Below, in pieces: positions 8,195-16,583 of a stretch of DNA of 47,085 nt; the stretch's first letter is position 1, and every line of letters starts with the position of its first letter. The notes under the pieces are model-generated. The model had not been told where the DNA came from and ran no database searches. It was given only the letters and a program-made list of their open reading frames with translations. This DNA comes from CADEEN01 sp031389585 (GTDB lineage Bacteria > Pseudomonadota > Gammaproteobacteria > Burkholderiales > Burkholderiaceae_C). The DNA lies in NCBI GenBank assembly GCA_031389585.1, contig JANMSS010000116.1:1-47085 (forward strand), read 5' to 3'. Position numbers and translations under genes: made by a program.

Positions 8195-8806
8195 CTAGAG
8201 CGTCATGTCGATCGGGGCGGCCTGCCGCGCCAGCGGGCGCCACATATTCCATGGCCGCTCGACCTGGCCTTCGTGGGTGACGCGCGTGGCATCGGCCTCG
8301 GCCGGCGTCAGGTATTGCACCTCGCCCAGCGGCAGCGCCTGCAGCAGTTTGGCATTGAGTTCCGTGTAGACCGCGCGGTAGATCGCCACGCGCAACGACT
8401 CGGCCACGATGGTGCAGCCGTGGCCGCGCATCAAGACCACGCGGCCGTCACCGAGTGACTTCGCCAGCGCTGCGCCAAGCGTGCGATTGCGGATCAGCAG
8501 ATCGCTGGCATCGCCGGCACTGTCGCGAATCTCGAACACGGTCGGGCCCGCGCCAAGAAATCCGCACAGGTGGCACACCGGCCGCAGGCGAGCACTCTTG
8601 ACCCGTCCGAAGGGCAGGACGGCCGGCGAGTGGTTGTGCACCACGGCCATCACGTCCGGCCGTGCCTTGTAGATCTCGCTGTGGATGTAGCGTTCGAGGT
8701 TCTGCCGCGGCCCATCTGCAGCGATCGGCTCGCCGCTCGTTACGTCGTACTCGAGGATGTCGGCGGCGGCCACATGGCCCGGCGCCAGCGGGGCGATCGG
8801 CGCCAC
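8195..8806 (-). pseudogene. Class II aldolase/adducin family protein, 5' truncated
   Basis: The readable frame encodes about 200 residues of a class II aldolase/adducin protein: ADILEYDV, ERYIHSEIYKARPDVMAVVHNHSP (zinc-ligand histidines), MRGHGCTIVAESLRVAIYRAVYTE (a further zinc-ligand His). Family members start some 40-50 residues earlier with a segment ending in a GHxSxR-type motif and a Ser-x-Ala-Pro stretch; here homology begins at about LAPGHVAAADI (near 8788), and the residues before it derive from the adjacent TctC fragment read backwards. The N-terminal part is therefore missing, and with it the promoter. Because the zinc site remains, a shortened protein from the GTG at 8806 cannot be excluded, but no ribosome binding site supports it. 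Confidence 0.7.
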
Positions 8807-9161
8807 TCTGGTGGCGCAGGCTGCGCCAGACGGCTACACCTTGCTGGTCGCGTCGAACTCTTCGCTCGGCATCAACCCGATGCTCTTCAAGAACCTGCAA
8901 TACGACGTGGCGCGTGACTTCGCCCCGGTCACGCGCGGCGTGATCGTCCCGATGGTCATCGTGGGCCACCCTGATGCCAACGTGAAAACCATGGCCGACG
9001 AAATTGCCAAGGCAATGAAGAGTCCAGCACTCGCGGCCAAACTCGAGCAGCAGGCACTGTTGCCGGTGTTCGACACGCCAGAGCAATTTGCGGCATCACT
9101 GAAGGAAGAGCAGCAGAACTGGGGCGCGTTCATCCGCCAGCACAACATCCAGCCGGATTGA
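8778..9161 (+). pseudogene. TctC/Bug-type solute-binding protein remnant
   Basis: The frame encodes a fragment of a tripartite-tricarboxylate-type (Bug) periplasmic binding protein. The first part, GASGAIGATLVAQAAPDGYTL to DFAPVTRGVIVPMVIVGHP, is the usual region about 60-120 of such proteins. It then jumps directly to the C-terminal helices (EIAKAMKSPALAAKLE, FDTPEQFAASLKEEQQNWGAFIR) ending in the typical NIQPD. The signal peptide and first about 60 residues are missing, and roughly 120-140 residues of the middle (ligand-binding domain II) are gone around 8975-8995 without breaking the frame. The product could neither be exported nor bind ligand. It lies head to head with the truncated aldolase gene. 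Confidence 0.85.
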
Positions 9162-9166
9162 TCGGC

Positions 9167-10345
9167 TCAGCTGCGCAGCAGGGGTAGCGCGCGCGCCGCT
9201 GATGAGCCGGGGAACACGGTCTGCTCAATCACTGCGTTGGGCAGGCGCAGGTGCTCGCCGAGCACACCCTTGAGCACGCTGCGCAGGTCGGTGGTGATGC
9301 GCAGGTCGCGGCCTTCGAAACGCTGCGACCGCGACAGGCCCGGCCAGTCGGCGAGCACACGGCCGCCGTGCACGGCACCACCGAGCACGAACGCCGCGCC
9401 GCCGGTACCGTGGTCGGTGCCTTGGGTGCCGTTGACGGCGACCTCGCGGCCGAACTCGGTGGCCACCACCACCACGGTGCGTGACCATGCCGTGCCGGCC
9501 ATCGACTCGCGCAAGGCGGCCAGCGCGGCGTCGAGGGTGCGCAGGTTGTTGGCCAGGGCGCCGGCTGGCGCGGCCTGGTTGGCATGGGTGTCCCACCCGC
9601 CCATCTCGAGCACGGCCACGCGGGGGCCCTGCGCTGCCGCGATTATTTCGCCGGCCTTGCGCGCCAGCGCGACGGCCGCGGGCCGGCCGCCCGCGCTCGG
9701 AGCTTCGTTCATGCCGGGCTGTTCACGCAGCGTCTTGGCACGCGCCAGTGCTTGCGCCAACGCCGCATCACCGGCATAGAGGAACTCGAGTCGCGCCAGC
9801 AGGTCAGGCGAGGGTTCGGGCAGAGCCGAGGGCGCCCAGGTGTCGATGCGATCGCTGCCGCGCAGCAGCAACGGCACGGCGGTGGTCAATGCCAGACCAC
9901 TGCGGTTGCCATGCGCGGCCAGGGCGCGGCCGAGCCAGCCGGTGCTCAGTTCATAGGGTTTGCTGCCGCCGGACTCGAGCACCTGCTGGGCGTCGAAGTG
10001 CGAGCGTTCACGGTAGGCCAACCCGGTGGCATGGACGACAGCCAACTCGCCGCTGCGGTACAGGCCATGCAATGCCGTCAGGCTGGGGTGCAGCGCGAAC
10101 GGCGTGCCCTCGAGCGCCAGTGCCGGGGCAGCGAACTGGGCCAACGGCCCGCGCACGGCCTCGAAGTCCGGGTCCCCAATGGCTGGCACTGCGCCCAGGC
10201 CATCCAGCCCACCGCGCAGCAGCACGAACACGAAGCGGGCGTCGTCAGGGCGGGCGCCGGGCGCCGCGGCCGCCCAAGCCAAGGAGATCGGTGAGCTCAG
10301 CGCGGCGGTGCCAAGCAACCATTGGCGGCGGTTCATGGTCAGCAT
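9167..10345 (-). CDS. DUF1501 family protein with Tat-like signal
   Basis: 392 residues. The N terminus has a twin-arginine signal-like sequence (NRRQWLLGTAALSSPISLAWA), so export to the periplasm by the Tat route is likely. The mature part is a DUF1501 domain, related to the alkaline phosphatase/sulfatase superfamily, with FVFVLLRGGLDGL, VLEMGGWDTHANQ and VVVATEFGREVAVNGTQGTDHGTGGAAFVLGG. The biochemical role of the family is not established. It is the usual partner of the DUF1800 protein encoded just upstream on the same strand, 182 bp away. The start at 10345 has GAGGT seven bases upstream; a second ATG three codons on is also possible. Confidence 0.9.
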   Translation of the reverse strand: MLTMNRRQWLLGTAALSSPISLAWAAAAPGARPDDARFVFVLLRGGLDGLGAVPAIGDPDFEAVRGPLAQFAAPALALEGTPFALHPSLTALHGLYRSGELAVVHATGLAYRERSHFDAQQVLESGGSKPYELSTGWLGRALAAHGNRSGLALTTAVPLLLRGSDRIDTWAPSALPEPSPDLLARLEFLYAGDAALAQALARAKTLREQPGMNEAPSAGGRPAAVALARKAGEIIAAAQGPRVAVLEMGGWDTHANQAAPAGALANNLRTLDAALAALRESMAGTAWSRTVVVVATEFGREVAVNGTQGTDHGTGGAAFVLGGAVHGGRVLADWPGLSRSQRFEGRDLRITTDLRSVLKGVLGEHLRLPNAVIEQTVFPGSSAARALPLLRS

Positions 10346-10419
10346 GTCAGCACCTCAGTTCTATCTCGCTCAAGCAGCATCTCAGACGAATCAACCACAT
10401 GCGCTGCGCGCCACCCGCG

Positions 10420-10527
10420 ACGCATGAAACGCGAGGCGCATCCAAGCGAACGCCGCGGATCGGGCTTTGCCCGGCCGCTGGCGTGCCCCCTGGGGGGAGG
10501 CGCTGCAGGCGCTTCGGGGGGGTCATT
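10420..10527. repeat. GC-rich intergenic element of the type dispersed in Burkholderiales
   Basis: The gap between the DUF1800 and DUF1501 genes holds a segment including GGGCTTTGCCCGGCCGCTGG, GTGCCCCCTGGGGGG and GGCGCTGCAGGCGC (short inverted repeats) and ending in GCTTCGGGGGGG. From memory, similar strings occur at many intergenic sites of Comamonadaceae-type genomes; within this window only one copy was noticed. It may act as a transcript end or processing structure. Confidence 0.45.
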
Positions 10528-12018
10528 TCAGCGGCGTTGAAACTCGGGCGATAGCAGCAGCAGTGCCAGCGCCTGCGACGCATCGGCCGCGCGCTCGATT
10601 TGGCGCGCCGTGCCGGGCGTGAGCAGCGGGCCCAGGCTGGCTTGAGCCAGGGCCCGGGCATCGACCTGTCCCCCGGCGCGATCGGCCAGGCGAGTGACCC
10701 ACTCGACGCGCTTCCACACTGCGTCGGGGCCGAGCCACTCTTCGGCCTTGTCGGGCCAGCCCGCAGGCGAGGGCGCCGCCTGCACGCGCTGGCCGAGGAT
10801 CGCGACGCCGGCGTCGGGCTGGCGCTGGAAGGCGACATTGCCCAGGCGCAGCACGCGCACGCAAGACAGCACCAGCTCTTCCGGGCTCTTCAGCTTGGCA
10901 GCCGTGGGCGACCAGGACTCGGGTGCGTCGAGCAGGGCGCGGTACAGACTGGGCAGGTCGCCATCGCTGTTGCGCCAGACCTGCACCATGCGTTCGACCA
11001 GGGCCGGCGGCGGCTCGTCGGCGACGAAGTGACGTGCCAGCTTGTTGGCAACAAACTGGGCCGTCGCCGCGTGGCGCGCCAGATCGTGCAGCACCTGGCC
11101 CAGCGCGTCGCTGCCCTCGCGATAGCGTTTGCCGAGCACGGTCTTGTCTCCGGGTTCGTGCCAGGCGGGCTCGAACCGCGTCGGGCTGTCCGGGCCAGCG
11201 GCGGCGCTCGCGTTGCCCAACTGCCGGCCCCGCGCTGAATCCATATAGGCCGCGGCGGGCACGCGCCAGCCGGTGAGCACGGCGGCGAAGGCGGTCACGT
11301 CGGCCTGGTGGTAGACACCTGCGCGCGCGGCGGTGGCGCCCAGCGTGTGCAGCTCCAGCACTTCACGGGCGAGGTTTTCGTTCAGGCCGGTGACGCGCGG
11401 GCCCTGGCCATCATTGGCACGCCTGGCGCGCTGCGCGAGGCGCTGCACCACCTGAGAATGCGGTCCCGCAGACTGTTCGTTGTCGAGGTAGCGCAGCATG
11501 CCCGGGTGCATCACCGCGGCGCGCAACAAATCTTCGAAGCGGCCGCCGATGTGCGGCCGGATGGCCTCGCGCTCGAAGGATCCAACCAGGCCGCGCGCGC
11601 TGGCCTTGGCCATCGACACCGTGAAATGGTTGGCCCAGAACAGCGCCAGCCGCTCGGCGAAGGGGCGCTCGGTGAGCGCGGCCGTGGTCAACCGGGCACG
11701 GGTGTCGGCTTGCACCAGCTGGCGGAAGTGCTCGCCGAATTGCAGCTCTGTCGAGCGCTGACTCACTTCGTTCATGAGCGGCGATGAAGTCGCCTCGCGC
11801 CGCTGGCGTTGTTGTTGCTGGAACTCGGCAAAGCGGCGCAGACCGTCGGCCGCCGTGGGCAGCGATTCACCGCTGCTGCCGCGCTGAACGTCGGCGGCAC
11901 CGATCTGGCCTGCCAGCCAGCCGCGCGGATCGCCGCGCACAGCGGCCTCGAGACTGGCTTCGCCGAGGCCGAAGCGGTGGGCCGCGATCGCGGCCCCGGT
12001 GGCAAGGGGAACTGTCAT
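10528..12018 (-). CDS. DUF1800 family protein
   Basis: 496 residues. DUF1800 features are visible along the length: the start AAHRFGLGEAS, FWANHFTVSMAKASARG, FEREAIRPHIGGRFEDLLRAAVMHPGMLRYLDN, NENLAREVLELHTLG, FAAVLTGWRV, HEPGDKTVLGKRY and KLARHFVADEPP, ending in LALLLLSPEFQRR. Family function is unknown; it nearly always occurs with DUF1501, as here, and the pair is probably one transcript with this gene first. No signal peptide is evident, unlike its partner, so its location is unclear. It is a complete, typical-length member. Confidence 0.9.
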   Translation of the reverse strand: MTVPLATGAAIAAHRFGLGEASLEAAVRGDPRGWLAGQIGAADVQRGSSGESLPTAADGLRRFAEFQQQQRQRREATSSPLMNEVSQRSTELQFGEHFRQLVQADTRARLTTAALTERPFAERLALFWANHFTVSMAKASARGLVGSFEREAIRPHIGGRFEDLLRAAVMHPGMLRYLDNEQSAGPHSQVVQRLAQRARRANDGQGPRVTGLNENLAREVLELHTLGATAARAGVYHQADVTAFAAVLTGWRVPAAAYMDSARGRQLGNASAAAGPDSPTRFEPAWHEPGDKTVLGKRYREGSDALGQVLHDLARHAATAQFVANKLARHFVADEPPPALVERMVQVWRNSDGDLPSLYRALLDAPESWSPTAAKLKSPEELVLSCVRVLRLGNVAFQRQPDAGVAILGQRVQAAPSPAGWPDKAEEWLGPDAVWKRVEWVTRLADRAGGQVDARALAQASLGPLLTPGTARQIERAADASQALALLLLSPEFQRR

Positions 12019-12096
12019 GCCGGGGCTCCTGCTGAGTTGCAGAGCCTAAGTCATGGCCGCCACCGCGTTGAACGCGGCGCCGGGATTTACCGAGCT

Positions 12097-13419
12097 TTAC
12101 TTGGCCAAGAGGGCGTTGACCGCATTGATGTCGGCCGGCTGCAAGCTGCCGGAAACCTGGCGCAGGCGCAGGCCGCCGAGCAGCACGTCGTAGCGCGCCT
12201 TGGACAGGTCACGCTGGGTCGTGAACAGCTGCGTCTGGGCGTTTAGGACGTCGAGGTTGACGCGCACCCCAACGCGGTAGCCGAGTTGGGTGGCCTCGAG
12301 CGCCAGCTTGCTCGAGGACTCGGCCGCTTCGAGCGCTTTCACTTGAGCCTGGCCCGACTGGTAGCCGAAGAACGCGACACGCGTGCTCTGCGCCACGCCG
12401 CGGCGCGCCGCGTCGAGTTCGTTGCGCGAGCGCTCCTCCAGTGAGAGGGTTTCCTTGATCCGGTTCTGCACCGAGTAGCCGGTGAAGAGCGGCACGCTCA
12501 ATTGCACCCCCAGGCTCGCGCTGGTGGTGTTGCCCACGAGGCCGGTGCCGTTCAGGCGATTCGCGCCGATGCTGGCCACGGCGTCGACGGTGGGCAGCTC
12601 TCCGGCGCGCGCCTTCTCGGTCTCCAACCGGGCAATGGTCAGCCCCAGATCAGCCTTGCGCACCAACGGATGGGCGCTCTGTGACTGCGCGACCCAGTCA
12701 CCGACCTGCGTCGGCGCCAGTGCCGGCAGGGCCACCGGCACCGCCAGCGCTTTGGGTACGACCCCGTCGCGGCCCACCAGCTGGTCCAGCGCGATGCGCT
12801 TGGCCCGCAAGTCGTTGTCGGCAGCGATCTCGGTGGCGGTGGCCAGATCGAAGCGCGCCTGCGCTTCGCGGGTGTCGGTGATGGTCGCGGTGCCGACCTC
12901 GAAATTTCGCTTGGCCGAGGCCAGTTGCTCACCGATGGCCGTCTTGCTGGCCTGCGCGGCGGCCAGCGTGTCTTGCGCCACCAGCACGTCGAAGTAGGTC
13001 TGTGCTGTGCGCACGATCAACTCCTGCTCGGCGGTCTGCAGATCGGCCTGGGCCACTTCGAGCGTCTTCTCGGCCTGGCTCATCGTGCTCGCATTGGCGC
13101 GATTGAAGAGCGGCTGGCGTCCCGTGATGGCCATCGCCGTGACGGTGGTGCCGAAACCATTGCCGCTTGGGTTGCTCAGGCTGGGCGGCGGGTCGGTCTG
13201 AGTGTGCGTGAGGCTGCCGGTGCCGGTTACGGTGGGCAGACGCAACGCATGGCTCTGCGCCTTGCGGTGCAGCGCCGAATCGGCCTGGGCGCGGGCGGCA
13301 AGGTAGGCCGCGTCGTAGGCCCTCGCCGCCTCGTAGACCTCTTGCAGGCTCTGGGCCCAAGCGCTGGAGACAGATGCCAGGAGCAACGGGGCCAGCATCA
13401 GGTGGCGCATACGGGGCAT
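12097..13419 (-). CDS. TolC family outer-membrane channel protein
   Basis: 440 residues. The ATG at 13419 is preferred: GGGAGG lies just upstream and a signal peptide follows (RHLMLAPLLLASVSSAWA, cleavage before QSLQEVYEAA). Two OEP repeats are seen: LQEVYEAARAYDAAYLAAR with NRANASTMSQAEKTLEVAQADLQTAEQELIVR, and the second half with LSVPLFTGYSVQNRIKETLS and LGYRVGVRVNLDVLNAQTQLFTTQRDLSKARYDVLLG, the classic TolC endings. It should form the trimeric outer-membrane exit duct for type I secretion or RND/MFS efflux. No membrane fusion protein or pump gene is next to it; it is the last of the three-gene tetR-pcm-tolC run, the usual betaproteobacterial setting of housekeeping TolC. Confidence 0.93.
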   Translation of the reverse strand: MPRMRHLMLAPLLLASVSSAWAQSLQEVYEAARAYDAAYLAARAQADSALHRKAQSHALRLPTVTGTGSLTHTQTDPPPSLSNPSGNGFGTTVTAMAITGRQPLFNRANASTMSQAEKTLEVAQADLQTAEQELIVRTAQTYFDVLVAQDTLAAAQASKTAIGEQLASAKRNFEVGTATITDTREAQARFDLATATEIAADNDLRAKRIALDQLVGRDGVVPKALAVPVALPALAPTQVGDWVAQSQSAHPLVRKADLGLTIARLETEKARAGELPTVDAVASIGANRLNGTGLVGNTTSASLGVQLSVPLFTGYSVQNRIKETLSLEERSRNELDAARRGVAQSTRVAFFGYQSGQAQVKALEAAESSSKLALEATQLGYRVGVRVNLDVLNAQTQLFTTQRDLSKARYDVLLGGLRLRQVSGSLQPADINAVNALLAK

Positions 13420-13547
13420 GAAGAATCCTCCCAGGGTGAATTTCAAGCCGAACGGCAAGGCAGCGCGCTTTGTAGCGGCGATGGGTCGGCCGATCTGCCG
13501 GTTTGCGACCGGCGGACAGAAAGCGGGTGCCAATTGCATGGGCAGCG

Positions 13548-14201
13548 TCAGAAACGGAATGTGGGCGCTTCGGCAAAGCCCTGCAGTCGCGGTGCCACCG
13601 TGTCAAACAGCTCGACGCGCTTGAATTGCGCTGCACCGATGCAGGTGATCAGCAACGCGCGCATCACGGGCTCCTGGCCGACGATGGCGACCAGCCGGCC
13701 GCCGGGCTTCAATTGATCGAGAAGCGCCTGTGGCACCTCGGCCACCGAGCCCGAGAGCACGATCACATCGAAGGGCGCTTCGGCGCTCAGCCCTTGCGAG
13801 CCGTCGGCTTCACGAATCGAGGCGTTGGCAATGCCGGCATGGCGCAGGTTCGCGGCCGCCATCGCCGCCAGTGCCGGCCGGATCTCGAGCCCGATCACAT
13901 GCTGTGCCTGGTGCGCCAGCAGCGCCGCCATGTGGCCCGAGCCGGCGCCAACCTCGAGTACGCGCTCGTGGCGGGCGACGTTCAGCGCCTGCAGCAGACG
14001 GGCCTCGACCTTGGGCGCCAGCATGACTTGGCCCTCAGGCAGCGGCACCTCGGTGTCGACGAAGGCCAGCGCGCGGTGCGCCGGCGGGACAAAGTCTTCG
14101 CGCTTGACCAGCGCCAGCAGCGAGAGCACCGCCTGGTCCAGCACCTCCCAGGGCCGGATCTGCTGCTCGATCATGTTGAAGCGGGCTTGTTCGATGTTCA
14201 T
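13548..14201 (-). CDS. Protein-L-isoaspartate O-methyltransferase-like protein
   Basis: 217 residues; PCMT family of SAM-dependent methyltransferases. The opening NIEQARFNMIEQQIRPWEV is typical of the betaproteobacterial subgroup, followed by SAM motif I VLEVGAGSGHMAALLA, motif post-I VIGLEIRP and DVIVLSGSV. The family signature after the N-terminal part (usually GQTISQP-like) reads EGQVMLAPKVEARLL, so the isoaspartyl-binding residues have diverged and the true substrate may differ. It sits 16 bp after tetR and 128 bp before tolC on the same strand; in related genomes this gene is regularly next to tolC. No ribosome binding site of note. Confidence 0.85.
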   Translation of the reverse strand: MNIEQARFNMIEQQIRPWEVLDQAVLSLLALVKREDFVPPAHRALAFVDTEVPLPEGQVMLAPKVEARLLQALNVARHERVLEVGAGSGHMAALLAHQAQHVIGLEIRPALAAMAAANLRHAGIANASIREADGSQGLSAEAPFDVIVLSGSVAEVPQALLDQLKPGGRLVAIVGQEPVMRALLITCIGAAQFKRVELFDTVAPRLQGFAEAPTFRF

Positions 14202-14217
14202 GGTGCGACCTGAGATT

Positions 14218-14904
14218 TCAGGCTGATTTTATGGGCCGTGCTCTGCGCGCGGGCTTGCCCGGCGCGTGCAGCAAGCCGCTGAGCACGAGTTCGACATGGT
14301 CGGCGATGAACTTCATGGCATCAATCGTGTGCGAGGTGCAGGCACCCAGGGCATGCTTGTGCGTGCACAGCATGACCATCGGCAACAACAACGAGTGCAC
14401 CGTGCTCTGGACATCGACCGCACGAAACTCACCGCTCTCGATACCGCGCCGCAGTATGGTGCCGACCAGTTGGTGACCGGGTTCGATGACTTCGCGCACG
14501 TAGAACTCGGCGATCTCGGGGAAGTTGCGAACCTCCGCGATGATCAGCTTGAAGGTCCCCGAGGCGGGGCTGGCATAGGTCTGCTGCCACCAGGCCACCA
14601 GCATCTCTCGCAGCACCGGTGCCATCGGGCCCTGGATCTGGCGCACCTCTTCGGCCGTGTCGGCAATCCGCGCCGACAGGTAATGCGCGATCACTGCCTT
14701 GAGCAACTCTTCCTTGCTCGGGTAGTACAGGTACAGCGTGCCTTTGGACACGCCGGCCAATTGGGCCACTTCCTCGGCGCGCGTTGCGGCAAAGCCTTTC
14801 TGGACAAACAGCGTCAACGCGGCTTCGAGCAATTCGTGCGGGCGCGCTTCCTTGCGGCGCTGGCGCAGCGAGGAACGGGGGTCGGCGGTGTGGGCGGTCG
14901 GCAT
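14218..14904 (-). CDS. TetR/AcrR family transcriptional regulator
   Basis: 228 residues from the ATG at 14904. The N-terminal helix-turn-helix reads LLEAALTLFVQKGFAATRAEEVAQLAGVSKGTLYLYYPSKEELLKAVI, a textbook TetR domain; the C-terminal ligand domain (about residues 90-215) resembles the TetR_C_11-type regulators that sit beside tolC/efflux genes. An upstream in-frame extension crosses the operator and promoter region and is rejected as coding. A 24-bp near-perfect palindrome overlaps its own candidate -10 box, so autorepression is likely. It heads the tetR-pcm-tolC run and may also affect the divergent DUF1439 gene. Confidence 0.92.
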   Translation of the reverse strand: MPTAHTADPRSSLRQRRKEARPHELLEAALTLFVQKGFAATRAEEVAQLAGVSKGTLYLYYPSKEELLKAVIAHYLSARIADTAEEVRQIQGPMAPVLREMLVAWWQQTYASPASGTFKLIIAEVRNFPEIAEFYVREVIEPGHQLVGTILRRGIESGEFRAVDVQSTVHSLLLPMVMLCTHKHALGACTSHTIDAMKFIADHVELVLSGLLHAPGKPARRARPIKSA

Positions 14905-14907
14905 CAA

Positions 14908-14931
14908 ATTAATGACTAATGAGTCAGTAAT
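14908..14931. promoter_or_regulatory. Palindromic operator candidate for the TetR regulator
   Basis: Ten-base arms around a 4-base centre: the core TGACT-AATG-AGTCA (14913-14926) is perfect, and outer bases ATTAA/GTAAT continue the symmetry with one mismatch. On the minus strand TACATT (14929-14934) is a candidate -10 of tetR and overlaps the palindrome, as expected for autorepression. Confidence 0.7.
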
Positions 14932-14972
14932 GTAGGCCAGCCCGGGAATGTCGGTCAATCCGAGCCGGCTCC

Positions 14973-14978
14973 TAGAAT
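14973..14978 (+). promoter_or_regulatory. Candidate -10 box of the DUF1439 gene
   Basis: TAGAAT, seven bases before the ATG at 14986, with no ribosome binding site between. Predicts a transcript that starts at or next to the start codon (leaderless). Confidence 0.45.
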
Positions 14979-14985
14979 CTGACGA

Positions 14986-15549
14986 ATGCATCGTCGCTTC
15001 TGCGCATCGACCCTGCTGCTCGCAGTGTTCGCCCCGCCCTGGCTCGCCAGTTGCGCCGGCCTGGGTGGGCCCCGCACGGTGACGCTGTCGCAGGCCGAGT
15101 TGCAGACCCTCATCGAGCGCCAGTTCCCGCATCAGCGGCGGGTACTCGAGTTGATCGACGTCACCGTCGCCCGCCCGACCTTGCGCCTGCTGCCCGAACG
15201 CAACCGCATCGGCACTGACCTCGACCTCAGCGCGTCCGAGCGCCTGTCGGGCCGCACCGTGCGCGGCAGTCTGGCGCTGGACTATGCGCTGCGCTACGAA
15301 GCCGCGGACGCCAGCGTTCGCCTGTCTCAGGTGCAGGTGCAGGACGCCAGGCTCGACCTGGGCAGCGGCGCGCTGTCGCCGTCAGGTGCGCGCGTCGCCG
15401 CCTTGTTGGCCGAACGCCTGCTCGACGACTTCGTGCTCTACCGCGCCGATGCCCAGCGACTGCGCTCGCTGCAGCGCGCAGGCATTGCGACAGCAGATGT
15501 CGTGGTCACGTCACGCGGCCTCGAAATCAGATTCGCGGATCCACGCTAG
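14986..15549 (+). CDS. DUF1439 (YceB-like) lipoprotein
   Basis: 187 residues. The signal peptide ends in a lipobox WLASC with Cys23, so it should be membrane-anchored on the periplasmic side. The rest matches the DUF1439/YceB pattern: TVTLSQAELQTLIERQFPHQRRVLELIDVTVARPTLRLLPERNRI, followed by alternating strands and the closing VVVTSRGLEIRF. The family has a lipid-binding-like (SMP/BPI-type or TULIP-like) fold in known relatives and no firm function. It is divergent from tetR, with the palindromic operator candidate between them, and is followed by uppP 73 bp downstream. Confidence 0.85.
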   Translation: MHRRFCASTLLLAVFAPPWLASCAGLGGPRTVTLSQAELQTLIERQFPHQRRVLELIDVTVARPTLRLLPERNRIGTDLDLSASERLSGRTVRGSLALDYALRYEAADASVRLSQVQVQDARLDLGSGALSPSGARVAALLAERLLDDFVLYRADAQRLRSLQRAGIATADVVVTSRGLEIRFADPR

Positions 15550-15622
15550 TTCTTGTCGGCCCGCTATCATCCGCCGCCGTTTCGCTGCCCCGGCGTAGCG
15601 GGCCAAGACAACAGGAGTCGCC

Positions 15623-16480
15623 GTGGATTGGATGGTGCTGGCCCAGGCCGCTGTGATGGGCATCGTCGAGGGACTGACCGAGTTCCTGCCGATTTCCTCG
15701 ACCGGGCACCTGATCCTTGCCGCGTCTTTGCTCAAGTTCAATGGCGCCGGCGTCAAGGTGTTCGAGGTCGCGATCCAGACCGGCGCGATGCTGGCTGTGA
15801 TCTGGGAGTATCGCGAGCGTCTGTCGCGCACGGTCGTCGGCTTGCGTGGTGACGCCGTGGCACAGCGCTTCGCGCGCAATGTCTTGATCGCCTTCATGCC
15901 GGCAGTGGTGTTCGGCCTCTCGTTGGGCAGTGCGATCAAGGTGCATCTGTTCCACCCCGTGCCGGTGGCGCTGGCTTTTGTGGTCGGGGGGTTCATCATC
16001 CTGTGGGTTGAAAAGCGCCACCACAAGGCCTACGGCGAGCGAGATACGCAGGGCCTGCGACACGCGCGAGTCGAGAGCGTTGACGACATGACGGCTCTGG
16101 ATGCGTTGAAGGTTGGCTTGGTGCAGTGCCTGGCGCTGATCCCGGGCACGAGCCGGTCGGGCGCAACCATCATCGGCGCAATGGTCTTCGGCTTCTCGCG
16201 CAAGGCCGCCACCGAATTCAGCTTCTACCTTGCCATCCCGACGCTGATCGGTGCCGGCGCCTACTCGGTGTGGAAGGATCGCGGCCTGCTGTCGGCAGCC
16301 GACCTGCCGATGTTCGCGGTCGGCACCGTGTTCGCGTTCTTCAGCGCCTGGTTGTGCATCCGCTGGCTGATTCGCTATGTCTCGACGCACGATTTCACGG
16401 CGTTTGCCTGGTACCGGATCATCTTCGGCGGCCTGGTGCTGCTGAGCGCCTACACCGGCTGGGTTGACTGGCGGGCGTGA
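15623..16480 (+). CDS. uppP: Undecaprenyl-diphosphate phosphatase (BacA/UppP)
   Basis: 285 residues; integral membrane enzyme that dephosphorylates undecaprenyl-PP to recycle the lipid carrier of peptidoglycan and O-antigen synthesis, and gives bacitracin resistance when abundant. Both family signatures are intact: the N-terminal EGLTEFLPISSTGHLIL with the catalytic Glu residues, and PGTSRSGATI with the essential Arg. At least seven hydrophobic helices are apparent. The GTG at 15623 is chosen over the ATG three codons later because AGGAG (15613-15617) lies five bases upstream of it. Length is usual for the family. Confidence 0.95.
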   Translation: MDWMVLAQAAVMGIVEGLTEFLPISSTGHLILAASLLKFNGAGVKVFEVAIQTGAMLAVIWEYRERLSRTVVGLRGDAVAQRFARNVLIAFMPAVVFGLSLGSAIKVHLFHPVPVALAFVVGGFIILWVEKRHHKAYGERDTQGLRHARVESVDDMTALDALKVGLVQCLALIPGTSRSGATIIGAMVFGFSRKAATEFSFYLAIPTLIGAGAYSVWKDRGLLSAADLPMFAVGTVFAFFSAWLCIRWLIRYVSTHDFTAFAWYRIIFGGLVLLSAYTGWVDWRA

Positions 16481-16583
16481 CCTGACGGCCCCAAGCTGGA
16501 CCGCCTGGCTGCCATCAGCAACTTGCATCGGCGGCGGGTGTGCACGCGGCTAGCATCAAGCGTCTTCGACAAGGAGCGCACTC

